Positions 28,000 through 38,019 of a DNA stretch of 43,126 nt are shown one piece after another. Each line of letters starts with the position of its first letter. The stretch's first letter is position 1. The stretch spans positions 1 through 43,126 of the forward strand of contig JAGVYE010000005.1 of the NCBI GenBank assembly GCA_018303445.1. The letters are read 5' to 3'. The position numbers and the translations under genes are program-made. This stretch comes from Candidatus Woesearchaeota archaeon. Its GTDB lineage: Archaea; Nanobdellota; Nanobdellia; Woesearchaeales; GW2011-AR9. A model generated the notes under the pieces. That model was not told where the DNA came from and made no database searches. It saw only the letters and a program-made list of their open reading frames with translations.

Positions 28000-28514
28000 G
28001 CAGCTTCTCGGACTTCTTCTTCCGGAACTTCGTTGTCATTTGCGGCTTGGAGCTGTTTTTCATCAACGGGAACAACGTAAAGGTTGTTGTCAAGTAGTGG
28101 GCGAAGATATGCTAATCTTGGCTGAGGTACTTCATCATCATTAGCGGCGGCATCATATCCAGTTAAAGAAGGATGCTGGGCATCATATTCTAGACTATCT
28201 TTTGCTTTGATTTCTAAAGGCGACAGTCTCTCTCTTTCTTTCTTTAGATCAACTACTGATAGCTGGTCGTTAGGATCTTCTAAATCTCCTTTGTCATATC
28301 CAGCTGTATCTTTCGTTGCATATATTGACACGCCATCTGCATCTTCTTGAGGATTAATTAGAAGATCAGTTAATGATCTTTGAGAAGTTGCTTGAGAAGG
28401 GCTTGAAAGATAAGCTTCAGATGGTAATATAGAATCAACTGCTGAAGTTAATGGTCTGCCCGGTGGTTCAATTTCCAGTTTGAGGTCGTGATACATTTTC
28501 ACTTTTCCTAACAA
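27996..28514 (-). CDS. hypothetical protein (172 aa)
   Basis: ORF, low complexity; no family recognised. Confidence 0.55.
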   Translation of the reverse strand: MLGKVKMYHDLKLEIEPPGRPLTSAVDSILPSEAYLSSPSQATSQRSLTDLLINPQEDADGVSIYATKDTAGYDKGDLEDPNDQLSVVDLKKERERLSPLEIKAKDSLEYDAQHPSLTGYDAAANDDEVPQPRLAYLRPLLDNNLYVVPVDEKQLQAANDNEVPEEEVREAA

Positions 28515-28620
28515 TTTTAGTATGATTTAGCATATGTTTTCTATTTAAAAACATTTCGTTTTTGAATAGCTTTTTCCCAGTTACAAAAATCTTATAAACT
28601 TTGTTTGATCTAGGAAACGG

Positions 28621-29706
28621 ATGCTGGTGCAAGATCAAATCCTTCAGTTTCTTAAAACGACAGGGCCTACTTTGCCAACAAAAGTAGCCAAGATTATCCA
28701 GTCTGAAGTTCTTATTGCTTCTGCCCATTTGGCAGATTTGGTTTCTCAAGGAAAGGCAAAATTGTCGCATCTGAAAATTGGCGGGTCGCCTTTATATTAT
28801 TTATCTGGACAGGAGGACCAGCTTTATTCTTTTGCCCCAGGAAATCTTAATCCTAAAGATTTAGCTGTTTTGGAAGAATTGAGAGTCAATAAGATTCTGC
28901 GAGAAACGGCTTTAGAATTACTTCCCAGAGTCGCACTGCGAGAATTAAAAGATTTTGCCATTCCTCTTACCGTACGCTTTCAAGATCAAAGCGAATTATT
29001 CTGGAAATGGTATCTTGCCTCTGACGAGGAGACGAATCAACTGATTTCTCAGATGCTTACCACCTTGCCAAAGTCTTCTCCGGTGGAAGAAGTTTCTTCC
29101 CGTCCTGAAATTGAAAAAGTTACGGGAAAAAATGTGCTTTCGACGATCCGCGCTTCCCATCTGCAAGAACGAGAAAAAACCATTGAAACTAGCGTAAAAG
29201 AACCAGCCACTCCTCGTAAAGAAGCATCTTCTTCTAAAAAGAAAAGAATAAAAAATCTGAAGCAGGAAGAAGTGCTGGTAGAACTTTCCCCCGAAAAAAA
29301 AGAAAAGCAGAAGAAGCTAGAAGAAGAAAAAGAAGGCGAGAACAACGTAACAATACCAGAAAAAGCTGAAAAACAGGAATTTCTTTCTTCTATTACTCTT
29401 TTTCTCAAGGAATTGGAAATTACCGTTGAAGAATCTGCTCCGGTACGGAAGAATGCAGAAATAAACTTACTTATTACTGTCCCTTCCGTCGTCGGGAAAG
29501 TGAAGTATTTCTGTAAAGCAAAGCGAAAAGGGCGTTGTGATGAAAAGGAACTTTCCGCCGCTTTTATGGAAGCACAGATGAAGAAATTACCTTTACTTTT
29601 CCTTTACACTGGCATGTTAACAAGGAAAGCTCAGGAAATGATTGACGCCGGTGCCTTTGAAAATGCCGTTGTGAGGCGACTTGACACAAATGGGATTACA
29701 ATTTAA
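28621..29706 (+). CDS. wHTH-like N-terminal, K/E-rich linker, C-terminal nuclease-like domain; unknown function
   Basis: LQFLKTTGPTLPTKVAKIIQSEVLIASAHLADLVSQGKAKLSHLKIGGSPLYYL winged-helix-like; overlaps fen1 start. Confidence 0.75.
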   Translation: MLVQDQILQFLKTTGPTLPTKVAKIIQSEVLIASAHLADLVSQGKAKLSHLKIGGSPLYYLSGQEDQLYSFAPGNLNPKDLAVLEELRVNKILRETALELLPRVALRELKDFAIPLTVRFQDQSELFWKWYLASDEETNQLISQMLTTLPKSSPVEEVSSRPEIEKVTGKNVLSTIRASHLQEREKTIETSVKEPATPRKEASSSKKKRIKNLKQEEVLVELSPEKKEKQKKLEEEKEGENNVTIPEKAEKQEFLSSITLFLKELEITVEESAPVRKNAEINLLITVPSVVGKVKYFCKAKRKGRCDEKELSAAFMEAQMKKLPLLFLYTGMLTRKAQEMIDAGAFENAVVRRLDTNGITI

Positions 29707-30736
29707 AGATTTAATCACTACTAAAAAAGAAATATCTATTGAGAATCTTAAAGGTAAGGTTCTCGCCGTTGACGCGATGAATATTTTATACCAATTTCTT
29801 ACCACCATCCGTGGTCCTGGCGGGGAAGTGTTAACGGATAAAAATGGCGTTGTCACTTCCCATCTCCTGGGCCTGTTTTTCCGCACTACTTCTCTTATGG
29901 AAGAAGGGCTAAAATTAGCGTTTGTTTTTGACGGAACGCCTCCTGAAATTAAGCGCCGCACTTGGGAAAAGAGAACCGAAATGAAGAAAATAGCCTCACT
30001 GAAATTAAAAGAAGCGGTAGAAGAAGGGAAGCTCGAAGAAATAAAAAAGTATGCCGCTCGCACTTCCGTTCTCACCAAAGCAATGATCGAGGATGCTAAA
30101 AACGTTATTGCTTCTTTAGGATTACCAATAGTACAAGCTCCTTCTGAAGGAGAGGCGCAAACGGCGTATATGGTAAAGAAAGGAGTTGCCTATGCCTCCG
30201 TAAGCCAGGATTATGACAATCTCATTTTTGGCTGCCCCCGCCTGATTAGGAATCTCTCCATTGAAGGGAGAAAAAAGAAAACTGGAACTCTCGGCTACCA
30301 AAAAGTAAACCCAGAACTGCTTCTTCTGGAGGAAATTTTAAACGAACTGCATCTCACTTTAGACCAATTGATACACCTTGCTGTTTTGATTGGCACAGAT
30401 TACAATCCAGGGGGCATTAAAGGAATCGGACCAAAGAAAGCCTTGAAACTTCTCAAGGAGTACGGAACAGATTATGAAAGACTTTTCAAAGAAGTGAAAT
30501 GGAGTGAGACTTTTCCTGACTTAGATTGGCGTCTCGTTTCGAAAACTATTACAGAAATTCCGGTCACTGATAACTATGAATTAACATGGAAAAAATGTGA
30601 TAAAAATGAAGTTTTTGAGCTTTTGGTGCAAAAACACAATTTTAGTGAAGAGCGCGTTAAGAATAGGCTAGAAAAAATACAAGAAATGCAAGAACAAAAT
30701 CAACAGAAAGGACTTCAGAACTTCTTTAGAAAGTAA
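29690..30736 (+). CDS. fen: flap endonuclease FEN-1
   Basis: VDAMNILYQFL, FVFDGTPPEIKRRTW, APSEGEAQTAYM, SQDYDNLIFG, IGTDYNPGGIKGIGPKKAL, C-terminal PIP-like QKGLQNFFRK. Confidence 0.96.
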   Translation: MGLQFKDLITTKKEISIENLKGKVLAVDAMNILYQFLTTIRGPGGEVLTDKNGVVTSHLLGLFFRTTSLMEEGLKLAFVFDGTPPEIKRRTWEKRTEMKKIASLKLKEAVEEGKLEEIKKYAARTSVLTKAMIEDAKNVIASLGLPIVQAPSEGEAQTAYMVKKGVAYASVSQDYDNLIFGCPRLIRNLSIEGRKKKTGTLGYQKVNPELLLLEEILNELHLTLDQLIHLAVLIGTDYNPGGIKGIGPKKALKLLKEYGTDYERLFKEVKWSETFPDLDWRLVSKTITEIPVTDNYELTWKKCDKNEVFELLVQKHNFSEERVKNRLEKIQEMQEQNQQKGLQNFFRK

Positions 30737-30810
30737 AAAAGGGGATCTTCTCACTCAGCGACAGCAAATTAAAAGATAAGTTTATATAGAAACTCTCCAA
30801 ATAAGATTCT

Positions 30811-31011
30811 ATGAAAAAAGGTCGCTTTGTGTTTGCTGCGGCATCATTTCTTATCGCTTTAAATGCCGCCTTCGCAGCCGCTTATTTAGATCCAAATTCC
30901 GGCAGTTTGCTGCTGCAGATTTTGTTAGGGATTGTTGCTACTGTCGCCATTATGACCAAAGGCATAAAGTACCGCATCAAGTCTTTTTTTCAGAGAATTT
31001 TTAATAAATAA
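30811..31011 (+). CDS. small membrane protein with AYLDPxSGSLLLQ motif
   Basis: 66 aa, signal-like N-terminus; 1 nt before the next gene. Confidence 0.75.
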   Translation: MKKGRFVFAAASFLIALNAAFAAAYLDPNSGSLLLQILLGIVATVAIMTKGIKYRIKSFFQRIFNK

Positions 31012-31012
31012 A

Positions 31013-32761
31013 ATGAATTATCTTAAAGAGTATCATCCGTACCTATTTACTATTTTCATGATCCTTTTTCTTTATTATACTAACATTAAAGAACTCTCTT
31101 TTCGCGAAATTATCGTTCCTTTATTCTTTTCTCTTATTGCCACATCCATTCTCTTCTTTATTGCAAAAAAAAAATTCAAGAAATCTCCCCAAATTGGCCT
31201 TTATCTCACTTCTTTTATTGTCCTCTTCTTCAGTTATGGCCGTGTAGCTGATATACTTGATAATCCTCCTCATGTAGCTCCAATTGTTTGGCAAACGATA
31301 GAATTACTTATCGCCGGTTTGTTATTCTTTGGGATATTTTTCTATTTGTCTAAGAGAAAAAATTCCATTAAGACAAAATTGATGGTGGTTTCTTTCTTAG
31401 CTCTAATCTTATCATTAGCATTCTACTTTATTTTAACTAATGCGAATTTTCGTTCCATTTTTCTTTATCTCCATCCTTTACACCTTGTTCAGTTTTTTAA
31501 CGCCAATCTTTACTTTTTTGCTTTACTTTACTTCTTTATCCCCTTACTGGCTCTTATTTTTATAATCAAAAGAATAAATAGTCCTCAGCGTGTTAATGAA
31601 TGGCTCAACACTCTCTCCATTATTTTAGTAATTTTTATCATAGCCCAAATACTCTTTTACAATTTCGCAAATACTTCTCGTCCATCCTTAGCCGATAATC
31701 CATTTTCTGTCCAATTTGAAAAAGATAAAGTTCCTCAAGCGACACTTCCAGATATTTATTACATTATCTTAGATGGCTACGCTGGCGAAGGGGCACTAAA
31801 AGAACACGCAGGATTTGATAATCTACCTTTTCTTAATGCCCTTAAAAAAAGAGGGTTTTATGTTGCAAATGAAAGCGCTGCGAACTATATGGTCACTTTT
31901 TTATCATTGTCTTCATCTTTAAATATGAACTATCTTGACATTTATACGGATTTAATCGGCGCTAATTCTCGTGACAGAACTCTTCCTTTTTCCGTTATGG
32001 ACCGCCCCCTTGTCGCTCAGCATTTAAAATCAGCAGGGTATCGCTTCATTCAGTTTTCTTCAAGTATTGGCGCTACTGATAAAAACGACTATGCAGATGA
32101 ATTTTACGATCCATTCAAGTTAAGCGAAGTTGGTTTTCTCTTCATTCGTTCCACTCCTTTGCGTTTACTGACACCAAATGAGATCCCGGTTGTCGTTTTA
32201 CACAATTTTGAAATGCTTCAAAAAATTGCCGCACGGGAAGACAAAACGCCTCGATTCGTTTTTTCTCACGTTTATAGTCCTCATCCACCTTATCTTTTTG
32301 ATAGAAATGGAAAGATTATTTCTGAAGAATATTACGATCCTTCTGCAGAACAATGGGCCGATCTGAAGGGCTACGTCGAACAACTTAAATTCATTAATAA
32401 GAAAACTTTGCAATCTGTAGATGCTATTCTTAAAAAGTCAAAGCGTCCTGTTCTGATCATTATCCAAGGGGATCATGGCTTTATCACCGATCCTCAATGG
32501 ACAAAACACCCCACTCAAAAGAATGTTGATGGGAGAGCTTCTATTTTAAATGCCTACTATTTCTATGATCAAAATTATTCACAGTTGTACCCTTCCATTT
32601 CACCGGTGAATTCTTTCCGTGTCATCTTTAATGAATACTTAAACCAAACTTTACCATTATTTCCTGATCAAGTATACTTCTCTGATGACCGTGACACTCC
32701 CTATCAATTTGTAAAAGCATTTGAAGATCAAACGTACGTCGGGCCGTTTCCGAGAGAATAA
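31013..32761 (+). CDS. membrane sulfatase/alkaline-phosphatase-superfamily protein
   Basis: N-terminal TMs; DIYYIILDGYAGEGAL, FVFSHVYSPHPPYLFD, IIIQGDHGF. Confidence 0.85.
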   Translation: MNYLKEYHPYLFTIFMILFLYYTNIKELSFREIIVPLFFSLIATSILFFIAKKKFKKSPQIGLYLTSFIVLFFSYGRVADILDNPPHVAPIVWQTIELLIAGLLFFGIFFYLSKRKNSIKTKLMVVSFLALILSLAFYFILTNANFRSIFLYLHPLHLVQFFNANLYFFALLYFFIPLLALIFIIKRINSPQRVNEWLNTLSIILVIFIIAQILFYNFANTSRPSLADNPFSVQFEKDKVPQATLPDIYYIILDGYAGEGALKEHAGFDNLPFLNALKKRGFYVANESAANYMVTFLSLSSSLNMNYLDIYTDLIGANSRDRTLPFSVMDRPLVAQHLKSAGYRFIQFSSSIGATDKNDYADEFYDPFKLSEVGFLFIRSTPLRLLTPNEIPVVVLHNFEMLQKIAAREDKTPRFVFSHVYSPHPPYLFDRNGKIISEEYYDPSAEQWADLKGYVEQLKFINKKTLQSVDAILKKSKRPVLIIIQGDHGFITDPQWTKHPTQKNVDGRASILNAYYFYDQNYSQLYPSISPVNSFRVIFNEYLNQTLPLFPDQVYFSDDRDTPYQFVKAFEDQTYVGPFPRE

Positions 32762-32768
32762 CTTTTTC

Positions 32769-34235
32769 TCATATTTCTCTTCTTTTTCTAAACACTAGAG
32801 TTATTCTTTCATACAAATTCTTCACTAATTCAATGTCGTCAGATGTAATTTCCCTTAAAAGGTAGAGTAATAAGACGTAGAGTAGCATTAATAGGGTATA
32901 AAAAAAGAGGAGATAAAACCCTGAAGGATGAATCCACAACGCCAAAACAAAAATTATTCCTGAGCTTACGAGAATATTAATGGCAGATTTAACCTTGACA
33001 AAGCAATGGAATTTGTGTATAATGTAACTAAAAGTTATCACAAAGGCAATAAGAGAAGCACAGAGAGAAGCCATCGCTGCCCCTTTCATTCCTAAAGAAG
33101 GAATAAATTGTATCCCCGTTATCATCAGAACAGCTGCTCCTATCAACGTGAACCAGAACGATAATCCAGGCTCGCCACTACCCGAAATAATAGATGTGCA
33201 GGTTAAAAAGATAACGAGAAACATTGTACTCAAGATGAGAAAAGAAAGAGCTTCTCCTCCCGCTGCATATTCAAAGGAATACAAGAAAATAATGGCTTCT
33301 TTTGCCGTTGCCGTAATGAGTGCCGTTATTGGCAGGAGTCCTAAAAGCAAATAACGCATTGATAGCGTGATATATCTCTTTGTCAACTCAAGATTCTTTT
33401 CGCTCGTTGATTTTGAAATCGAAGGAAGCAACGTTAAAGCTAATGTGGAAAAAATAATATAAGGTATATTTGAAATCGTCATCGCCGCCGTATAGTATCC
33501 CACAAGACTATTATCCCTCAGCAATGATTTAACAAGAAGAGTATCGAGATTACGCATGAAGATTAAACTTAAGGAAGAGGCAACAATCGGCAGCGCGAAC
33601 AATATTAACTTCTTTTTAGGGAAGTTCTCTTTTGCCATGAATGAAGGAACACCAAAAAGAAGTACAGAAATAAAGATGGAAACAGCCAGAGATGTGAAGT
33701 ACCCCCAAAGGACACCAAAGACTTCTAGCCCTATAAAAACGAAAAGAAATATGAATAATAAGCGAAATAGGGACGAAATCATTGTTGCTATGGCTTCCCT
33801 TCTGAACCATCGAAGTCCGTTGAGATATCCATCAACATAAAAATAAAATAAAGAAAGCGGTATAACGATAATCCCAATATAGAAAATATAAATGCGCAGT
33901 GAGTCATCATTAAGCAAGGCTGCGATTTGTTTTGAGAAAATCATATAAAAAAGAACCATGAACGCCGTCATAATCATGTGCAGTTTGAACGCTGCTTTGA
34001 TAATTGATCCTTCATCTCTATTTGGCTCTGGCAAATACTTCGACATGGCTTTAGGAATACCAGCATGAAGAACGGCCCTATTAATCTGATACAAAGAGGT
34101 AATAACTCCTACAACTCCAAACAATGCCGCTCCTAAATATCGCGCCAATCCAACGTTAATAATATAACTCGTTGCTACATTCACGATGCTCGAAATCATT
34201 ACAAAGGCTGTGCCAATACCCATTTCACGTTTCAT
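32769..34235 (-). CDS. polysaccharide flippase (Wzx/MATE-like)
   Basis: About 12-14 TM, ARYLGAALFGVVGVITSLYQINRAVLHAGIPKAMSKYLPE. Confidence 0.88.
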   Translation of the reverse strand: MKREMGIGTAFVMISSIVNVATSYIINVGLARYLGAALFGVVGVITSLYQINRAVLHAGIPKAMSKYLPEPNRDEGSIIKAAFKLHMIMTAFMVLFYMIFSKQIAALLNDDSLRIYIFYIGIIVIPLSLFYFYVDGYLNGLRWFRREAIATMISSLFRLLFIFLFVFIGLEVFGVLWGYFTSLAVSIFISVLLFGVPSFMAKENFPKKKLILFALPIVASSLSLIFMRNLDTLLVKSLLRDNSLVGYYTAAMTISNIPYIIFSTLALTLLPSISKSTSEKNLELTKRYITLSMRYLLLGLLPITALITATAKEAIIFLYSFEYAAGGEALSFLILSTMFLVIFLTCTSIISGSGEPGLSFWFTLIGAAVLMITGIQFIPSLGMKGAAMASLCASLIAFVITFSYIIHKFHCFVKVKSAINILVSSGIIFVLALWIHPSGFYLLFFYTLLMLLYVLLLYLLREITSDDIELVKNLYERITLVFRKRREI

Positions 34236-34332
34236 AACAAGTCTTGCCTTTAGATCAAGGCTTTTTTAAGGTTGTGAAAGGGGGATTTTCTTGAGAACAC
34301 TAATCCATTACCTTTAAAAATAAGTTCCCTTC

Positions 34333-34347
34333 ACTAGTCCCACTAGT
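34333..34347 (+). promoter_or_regulatory. ACTAGT-CCC-ACTAGT inverted repeat in leader of the fusion gene
   Basis: Seen directly, just upstream of SD-like GGTGG and ATG 34359; TATA-like CTTTAAAAA at about 34312. Confidence 0.45.
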
Positions 34348-34358
34348 AAGGTGGTTAT

Positions 34359-37337
34359 ATGAAAAGAGTAGTGTGGGCGAATAAATCGAACGGGCAGTTA
34401 TGTGTTACGATCCCTAAAGAAGTTGATGTTAAAGAAGGAGATTTTGTTGAAATTAAGAAAGCTCCATTACAGCGAATTTCCTATTTAGGTATTGTAGGCG
34501 ATCTCTTTCACTATGGCCACTTAAGTTCTATTAAGTTTGCCAATTCTCTTGCAGATTACATGGTGTGTGGTGTTCTTACAGATAAAGCAGTAGAATCATA
34601 CCGCGTCAGACCGATTGCCAATATAACGGAACGAAAAGCCGTCATTGAGAATCTTAATTGTGTAGATCGAGTAATGACTCAGGATTTAGTAGACCCTACA
34701 GAGAATCTTAAACGGCTGCATGAGGAATTTCCTCACGCTGAAATTATTCTGGTTCATGGAGATAACTGGCAGGACGTGCCGGGCATAGAGTATATAAAAA
34801 GCATTGGCGGAAAAATTGTCCAGCATCCTTATTATGGCCGATTATCAACATTTAAGATCGTAAATCAAATTCTTCAAGATAAAGATAAATATAAGGATAT
34901 TACTAAATTTACTTCCTTCATTCGCAATGGCAGTTCTTCCTCAGCTCAATGGGATAGTAATAAAGCCGTTATTAGTTCCAAAGCAGATACGTTAGCGGCC
35001 TTAAAACCGCTTCTCCAGAAATCAAAAATTGAAGATCTCTATACTTTTACCATTTCTGACTGGAAAAATGATAAGAAAAAAATTTTGAGAACTATTCAAG
35101 AGCTATTTACAGGAAAAATTGTTATTCGCAGTTCTGCCGTGAGTGAAGACACCTTGGAACAGTCACTGGCGGGAAATTTTCAAAGCGTTTTGCATATCGA
35201 TTCTCAAGAGATAAAAGCTGTAGAAGAGGCTATTGCCACAGTCTTGCGTTCCTATCGAGAAAAACAAGCAGAAAGTTCTTTCAATCAAATTCTCGTGCAA
35301 AAACAAACTGATAATATAACTATGAGTGGTGTTCTTTTCACCAGGACCTTAGAGAAAAATGCTCCTTACTATGTGGTCAATTATGATGATAAAACAGGAA
35401 GCTCTGATTCGGTAACGGCAGGAAGAGAGAACCAAGTGATGATTATTGCTCACGATGCCGAGAATATTCCTGAGAAAATGAAACCACTTCTCGAAGCTGT
35501 ACAGGAATTAGAACAGAAAATTCCCTCTCTTCCTTTAGATATCGAGTTTGCTATATCTTGTGAAGGTGTTGTTATTTTCCAAGTTCGTCCTTTGGCGGTA
35601 AATAGGCATAAAGAACGTCATGATGAGGAAGTAAAAGAGAGAGTAACTTCTCTCCAAGAAAAATTTTTGAAATTGACACAAAAACCGGCACATCTCTGTG
35701 GCGAAACAACTATCTTTGCGGATATGCCTGATTGGAATCCTGCGGAAATTATCGGCGATAGACCTAATCTTCTCGATTACTCTCTCTACGATTATGTTAT
35801 TACGAACAGTGCCTGGCACGAAGCCAGAGCCTCGCAAGGGTATCATGATGTAAAACCAGCAAAATTAGTGGAATTATTTGCCAATAAACCGTATGTTAAC
35901 GTGAGAAATTCTTTCAATTCTTTTATTCCGGCGGCGATTAAAAATCCATTGAGAGATAAACTCGTTGCTTTCTACCTTGACAAACTTCGTCATAATCAAC
36001 ATTTACAAGATAAAGTTGAATTTGAAATTGCTTACACTTGTTATGATTTAAGCTTTGATGAACGAAGCTTGGAATTAGAAAAAGCAGGATTTACAAAAGA
36101 AGAACTTCGATCCTTAAAACAATCTCTTCTTCAATTAACAAACACCCTTGTGAGCAACTACCAAAAAAATATTGATTTAGATATTAAGGATGTTCTTAGC
36201 CTAGGAGAGTTACGAACATTCCTAAACCAGAAAGTAAAGAACGAAAAATTTACACCTAAAGAGCTCATTAATAATGCCAAGTCTCTCCTTGATGAATGTC
36301 GTCGGAAAGGAACAGTGCAATTTTCCCGTTTAGCACGGCTAGGTTTTATAGGAAAAATTATCTTAAAAAGTATGGTAAAGAAAGGAATTATCTTTCAAGA
36401 TACTTATGATCGCTTTTATAAATCCCTCAACACCGTTGCTAGTGAAATCAGCAATGATTTCAAAAAACTTTTGCGGCATGAAATTTCTGAAGAAACGTTT
36501 ATCAAAAAATATTATCATCTCCGTCCAGGAACGTATGACATCACCAGCTTACGGTATGATAAAAATCCAACCCTTTTCCAAGTTTTTCCCCAAGCTTTTG
36601 ATGAAGAAACGGGGTACGGATCTTTCATTTTTGATACTGAGAAAGAAAAAATAAAAAATGCTTTTCAAGAACATGGCCTCCAATTTTCACCCGATGAATT
36701 TTTCGAATTTACACAAAAAGCGACGGAAGCGCGGGAACTTTCTAAATTTGAGTTCACCAAGAATCTTAGCGATGCTTTAGAGCTTCTTGCCGAAGCGGGA
36801 GAACTCATGGGCTTTACTCGTAAAGAAATGGCCCTGCTTGACATCAACGAAATTTTCCGCAGCAACGCTCTCAGCGATGTAGAAGAAATGACTCAGGAAT
36901 GGAAAAGCATCATCAAAATCCGTGAGGAAGAAAAAACAATTCATGATAAAATTGTTCTTCCTTCTCTCCTTTTCTCTGAAGATCACTTTGATCTTATTCA
37001 ACATTATGAAGCTAAGCCAAACTTTATTACCCAAAAAATTATTACTAGAAAAGTTGTCAACATAAATTCTTTTGATAAAGAAAAAATCCCTCCCATTGAA
37101 GGAAGTATCGTTATTCTCGAAAATGGCGATCCTGGTTATGACTGGATTTTTACGCGTAATCCCGCTGGACTGATCACAAAATATGGCGGCGTTGCTTCGC
37201 ATATGTCTATTCGCTGCGCCGAATTTGGCATTCCCGCGGCGATAGGTTGTGGAGAAATGATCTTTGAAAGAGTTAAAAATGCTACGGAAGTGCGATTAGA
37301 TTGTAAAGCAAACAAAATCGAACCGTTGCGGAGATAA
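34359..37337 (+). CDS. AbrB-like + cytidylyltransferase (HYGH) + PPDK/PEP-synthase-like kinase fusion; candidate L-glutamine kinase (Cj1418-like)
   Basis: GQLCVTIPKEVDVKEGDFVEIKK; GDLFHYGHLSSIKFA; IVIRSSAVSEDTLEQSLAGNFQSVLH; DPGYDWIFTRNPAGLITKYGGVASHMSIRCAEFGIPAAIGCGE. Confidence 0.85.
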   Translation: MKRVVWANKSNGQLCVTIPKEVDVKEGDFVEIKKAPLQRISYLGIVGDLFHYGHLSSIKFANSLADYMVCGVLTDKAVESYRVRPIANITERKAVIENLNCVDRVMTQDLVDPTENLKRLHEEFPHAEIILVHGDNWQDVPGIEYIKSIGGKIVQHPYYGRLSTFKIVNQILQDKDKYKDITKFTSFIRNGSSSSAQWDSNKAVISSKADTLAALKPLLQKSKIEDLYTFTISDWKNDKKKILRTIQELFTGKIVIRSSAVSEDTLEQSLAGNFQSVLHIDSQEIKAVEEAIATVLRSYREKQAESSFNQILVQKQTDNITMSGVLFTRTLEKNAPYYVVNYDDKTGSSDSVTAGRENQVMIIAHDAENIPEKMKPLLEAVQELEQKIPSLPLDIEFAISCEGVVIFQVRPLAVNRHKERHDEEVKERVTSLQEKFLKLTQKPAHLCGETTIFADMPDWNPAEIIGDRPNLLDYSLYDYVITNSAWHEARASQGYHDVKPAKLVELFANKPYVNVRNSFNSFIPAAIKNPLRDKLVAFYLDKLRHNQHLQDKVEFEIAYTCYDLSFDERSLELEKAGFTKEELRSLKQSLLQLTNTLVSNYQKNIDLDIKDVLSLGELRTFLNQKVKNEKFTPKELINNAKSLLDECRRKGTVQFSRLARLGFIGKIILKSMVKKGIIFQDTYDRFYKSLNTVASEISNDFKKLLRHEISEETFIKKYYHLRPGTYDITSLRYDKNPTLFQVFPQAFDEETGYGSFIFDTEKEKIKNAFQEHGLQFSPDEFFEFTQKATEARELSKFEFTKNLSDALELLAEAGELMGFTRKEMALLDINEIFRSNALSDVEEMTQEWKSIIKIREEEKTIHDKIVLPSLLFSEDHFDLIQHYEAKPNFITQKIITRKVVNINSFDKEKIPPIEGSIVILENGDPGYDWIFTRNPAGLITKYGGVASHMSIRCAEFGIPAAIGCGEMIFERVKNATEVRLDCKANKIEPLRR

Positions 37338-37340
37338 AAC

Positions 37341-38018
37341 ATGGTAATCTTATTATCACAAAAGATAAGTGTAACCAAACATGGCGATCAAACTGATGCT
37401 CTTGAACATAGCTTAAGTCATTATTTAGAAAGAATGAAAATTCATTTTATCCCTGTTTCCAATTCTCTGCATGACCTCCAGTATTATTTCTCTACCTTTC
37501 TTATCGAAGGAATTATTTTGTCTGGAGGAAATGACATTGATCCTTTATCGTACGGTAAAGAAAGAAAAAATGATCCGGACATTGTTCCGGAACGTGACCG
37601 AGTTGAGAAGATACTTTTAGAGGCAGCAGTAAAAAGAAAAATACCTCTTTTAGGAATCTGTCGGGGTATGCAATTTATTAATGTCTATTTTAATGGAAAA
37701 CTTACTCATTTGCTTTCTCAAAGGATAATACACCTGCCTCGCCAGGATCATCCTGTCATCATCCAAGAGTTTGTCGCGGAACTTGGGAAAGAACACGTTG
37801 TTAATTCTTATCATAATTATGGGATTTTGAAAAATGATCTTTCTCCAGAGCTAAAACCATTTGCCATTACTTCAGATGGGATAATAGAAGGAATTTTTCA
37901 TCCGATTTTGCCTATCATGGGAATACAATGGCATCCTGAGAGAGTAAATCAAGATCAAACCTTTAACGACTTCATCGTAAAAGCGTTTAAAGAGCGGAAG
38001 TTTTTTTGGAAGAAATAA
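37341..38018 (+). CDS. class-I glutamine amidotransferase-like hydrolase (peptidase C26; Cj1417-like gamma-glutamyl-CDP-amidate hydrolase candidate)
   Basis: LSGGNDIDPLSYG, LLGICRGMQFIN, MGIQWHPER. Confidence 0.85.
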   Translation: MVILLSQKISVTKHGDQTDALEHSLSHYLERMKIHFIPVSNSLHDLQYYFSTFLIEGIILSGGNDIDPLSYGKERKNDPDIVPERDRVEKILLEAAVKRKIPLLGICRGMQFINVYFNGKLTHLLSQRIIHLPRQDHPVIIQEFVAELGKEHVVNSYHNYGILKNDLSPELKPFAITSDGIIEGIFHPILPIMGIQWHPERVNQDQTFNDFIVKAFKERKFFWKK

Positions 38019-38019
38019 A

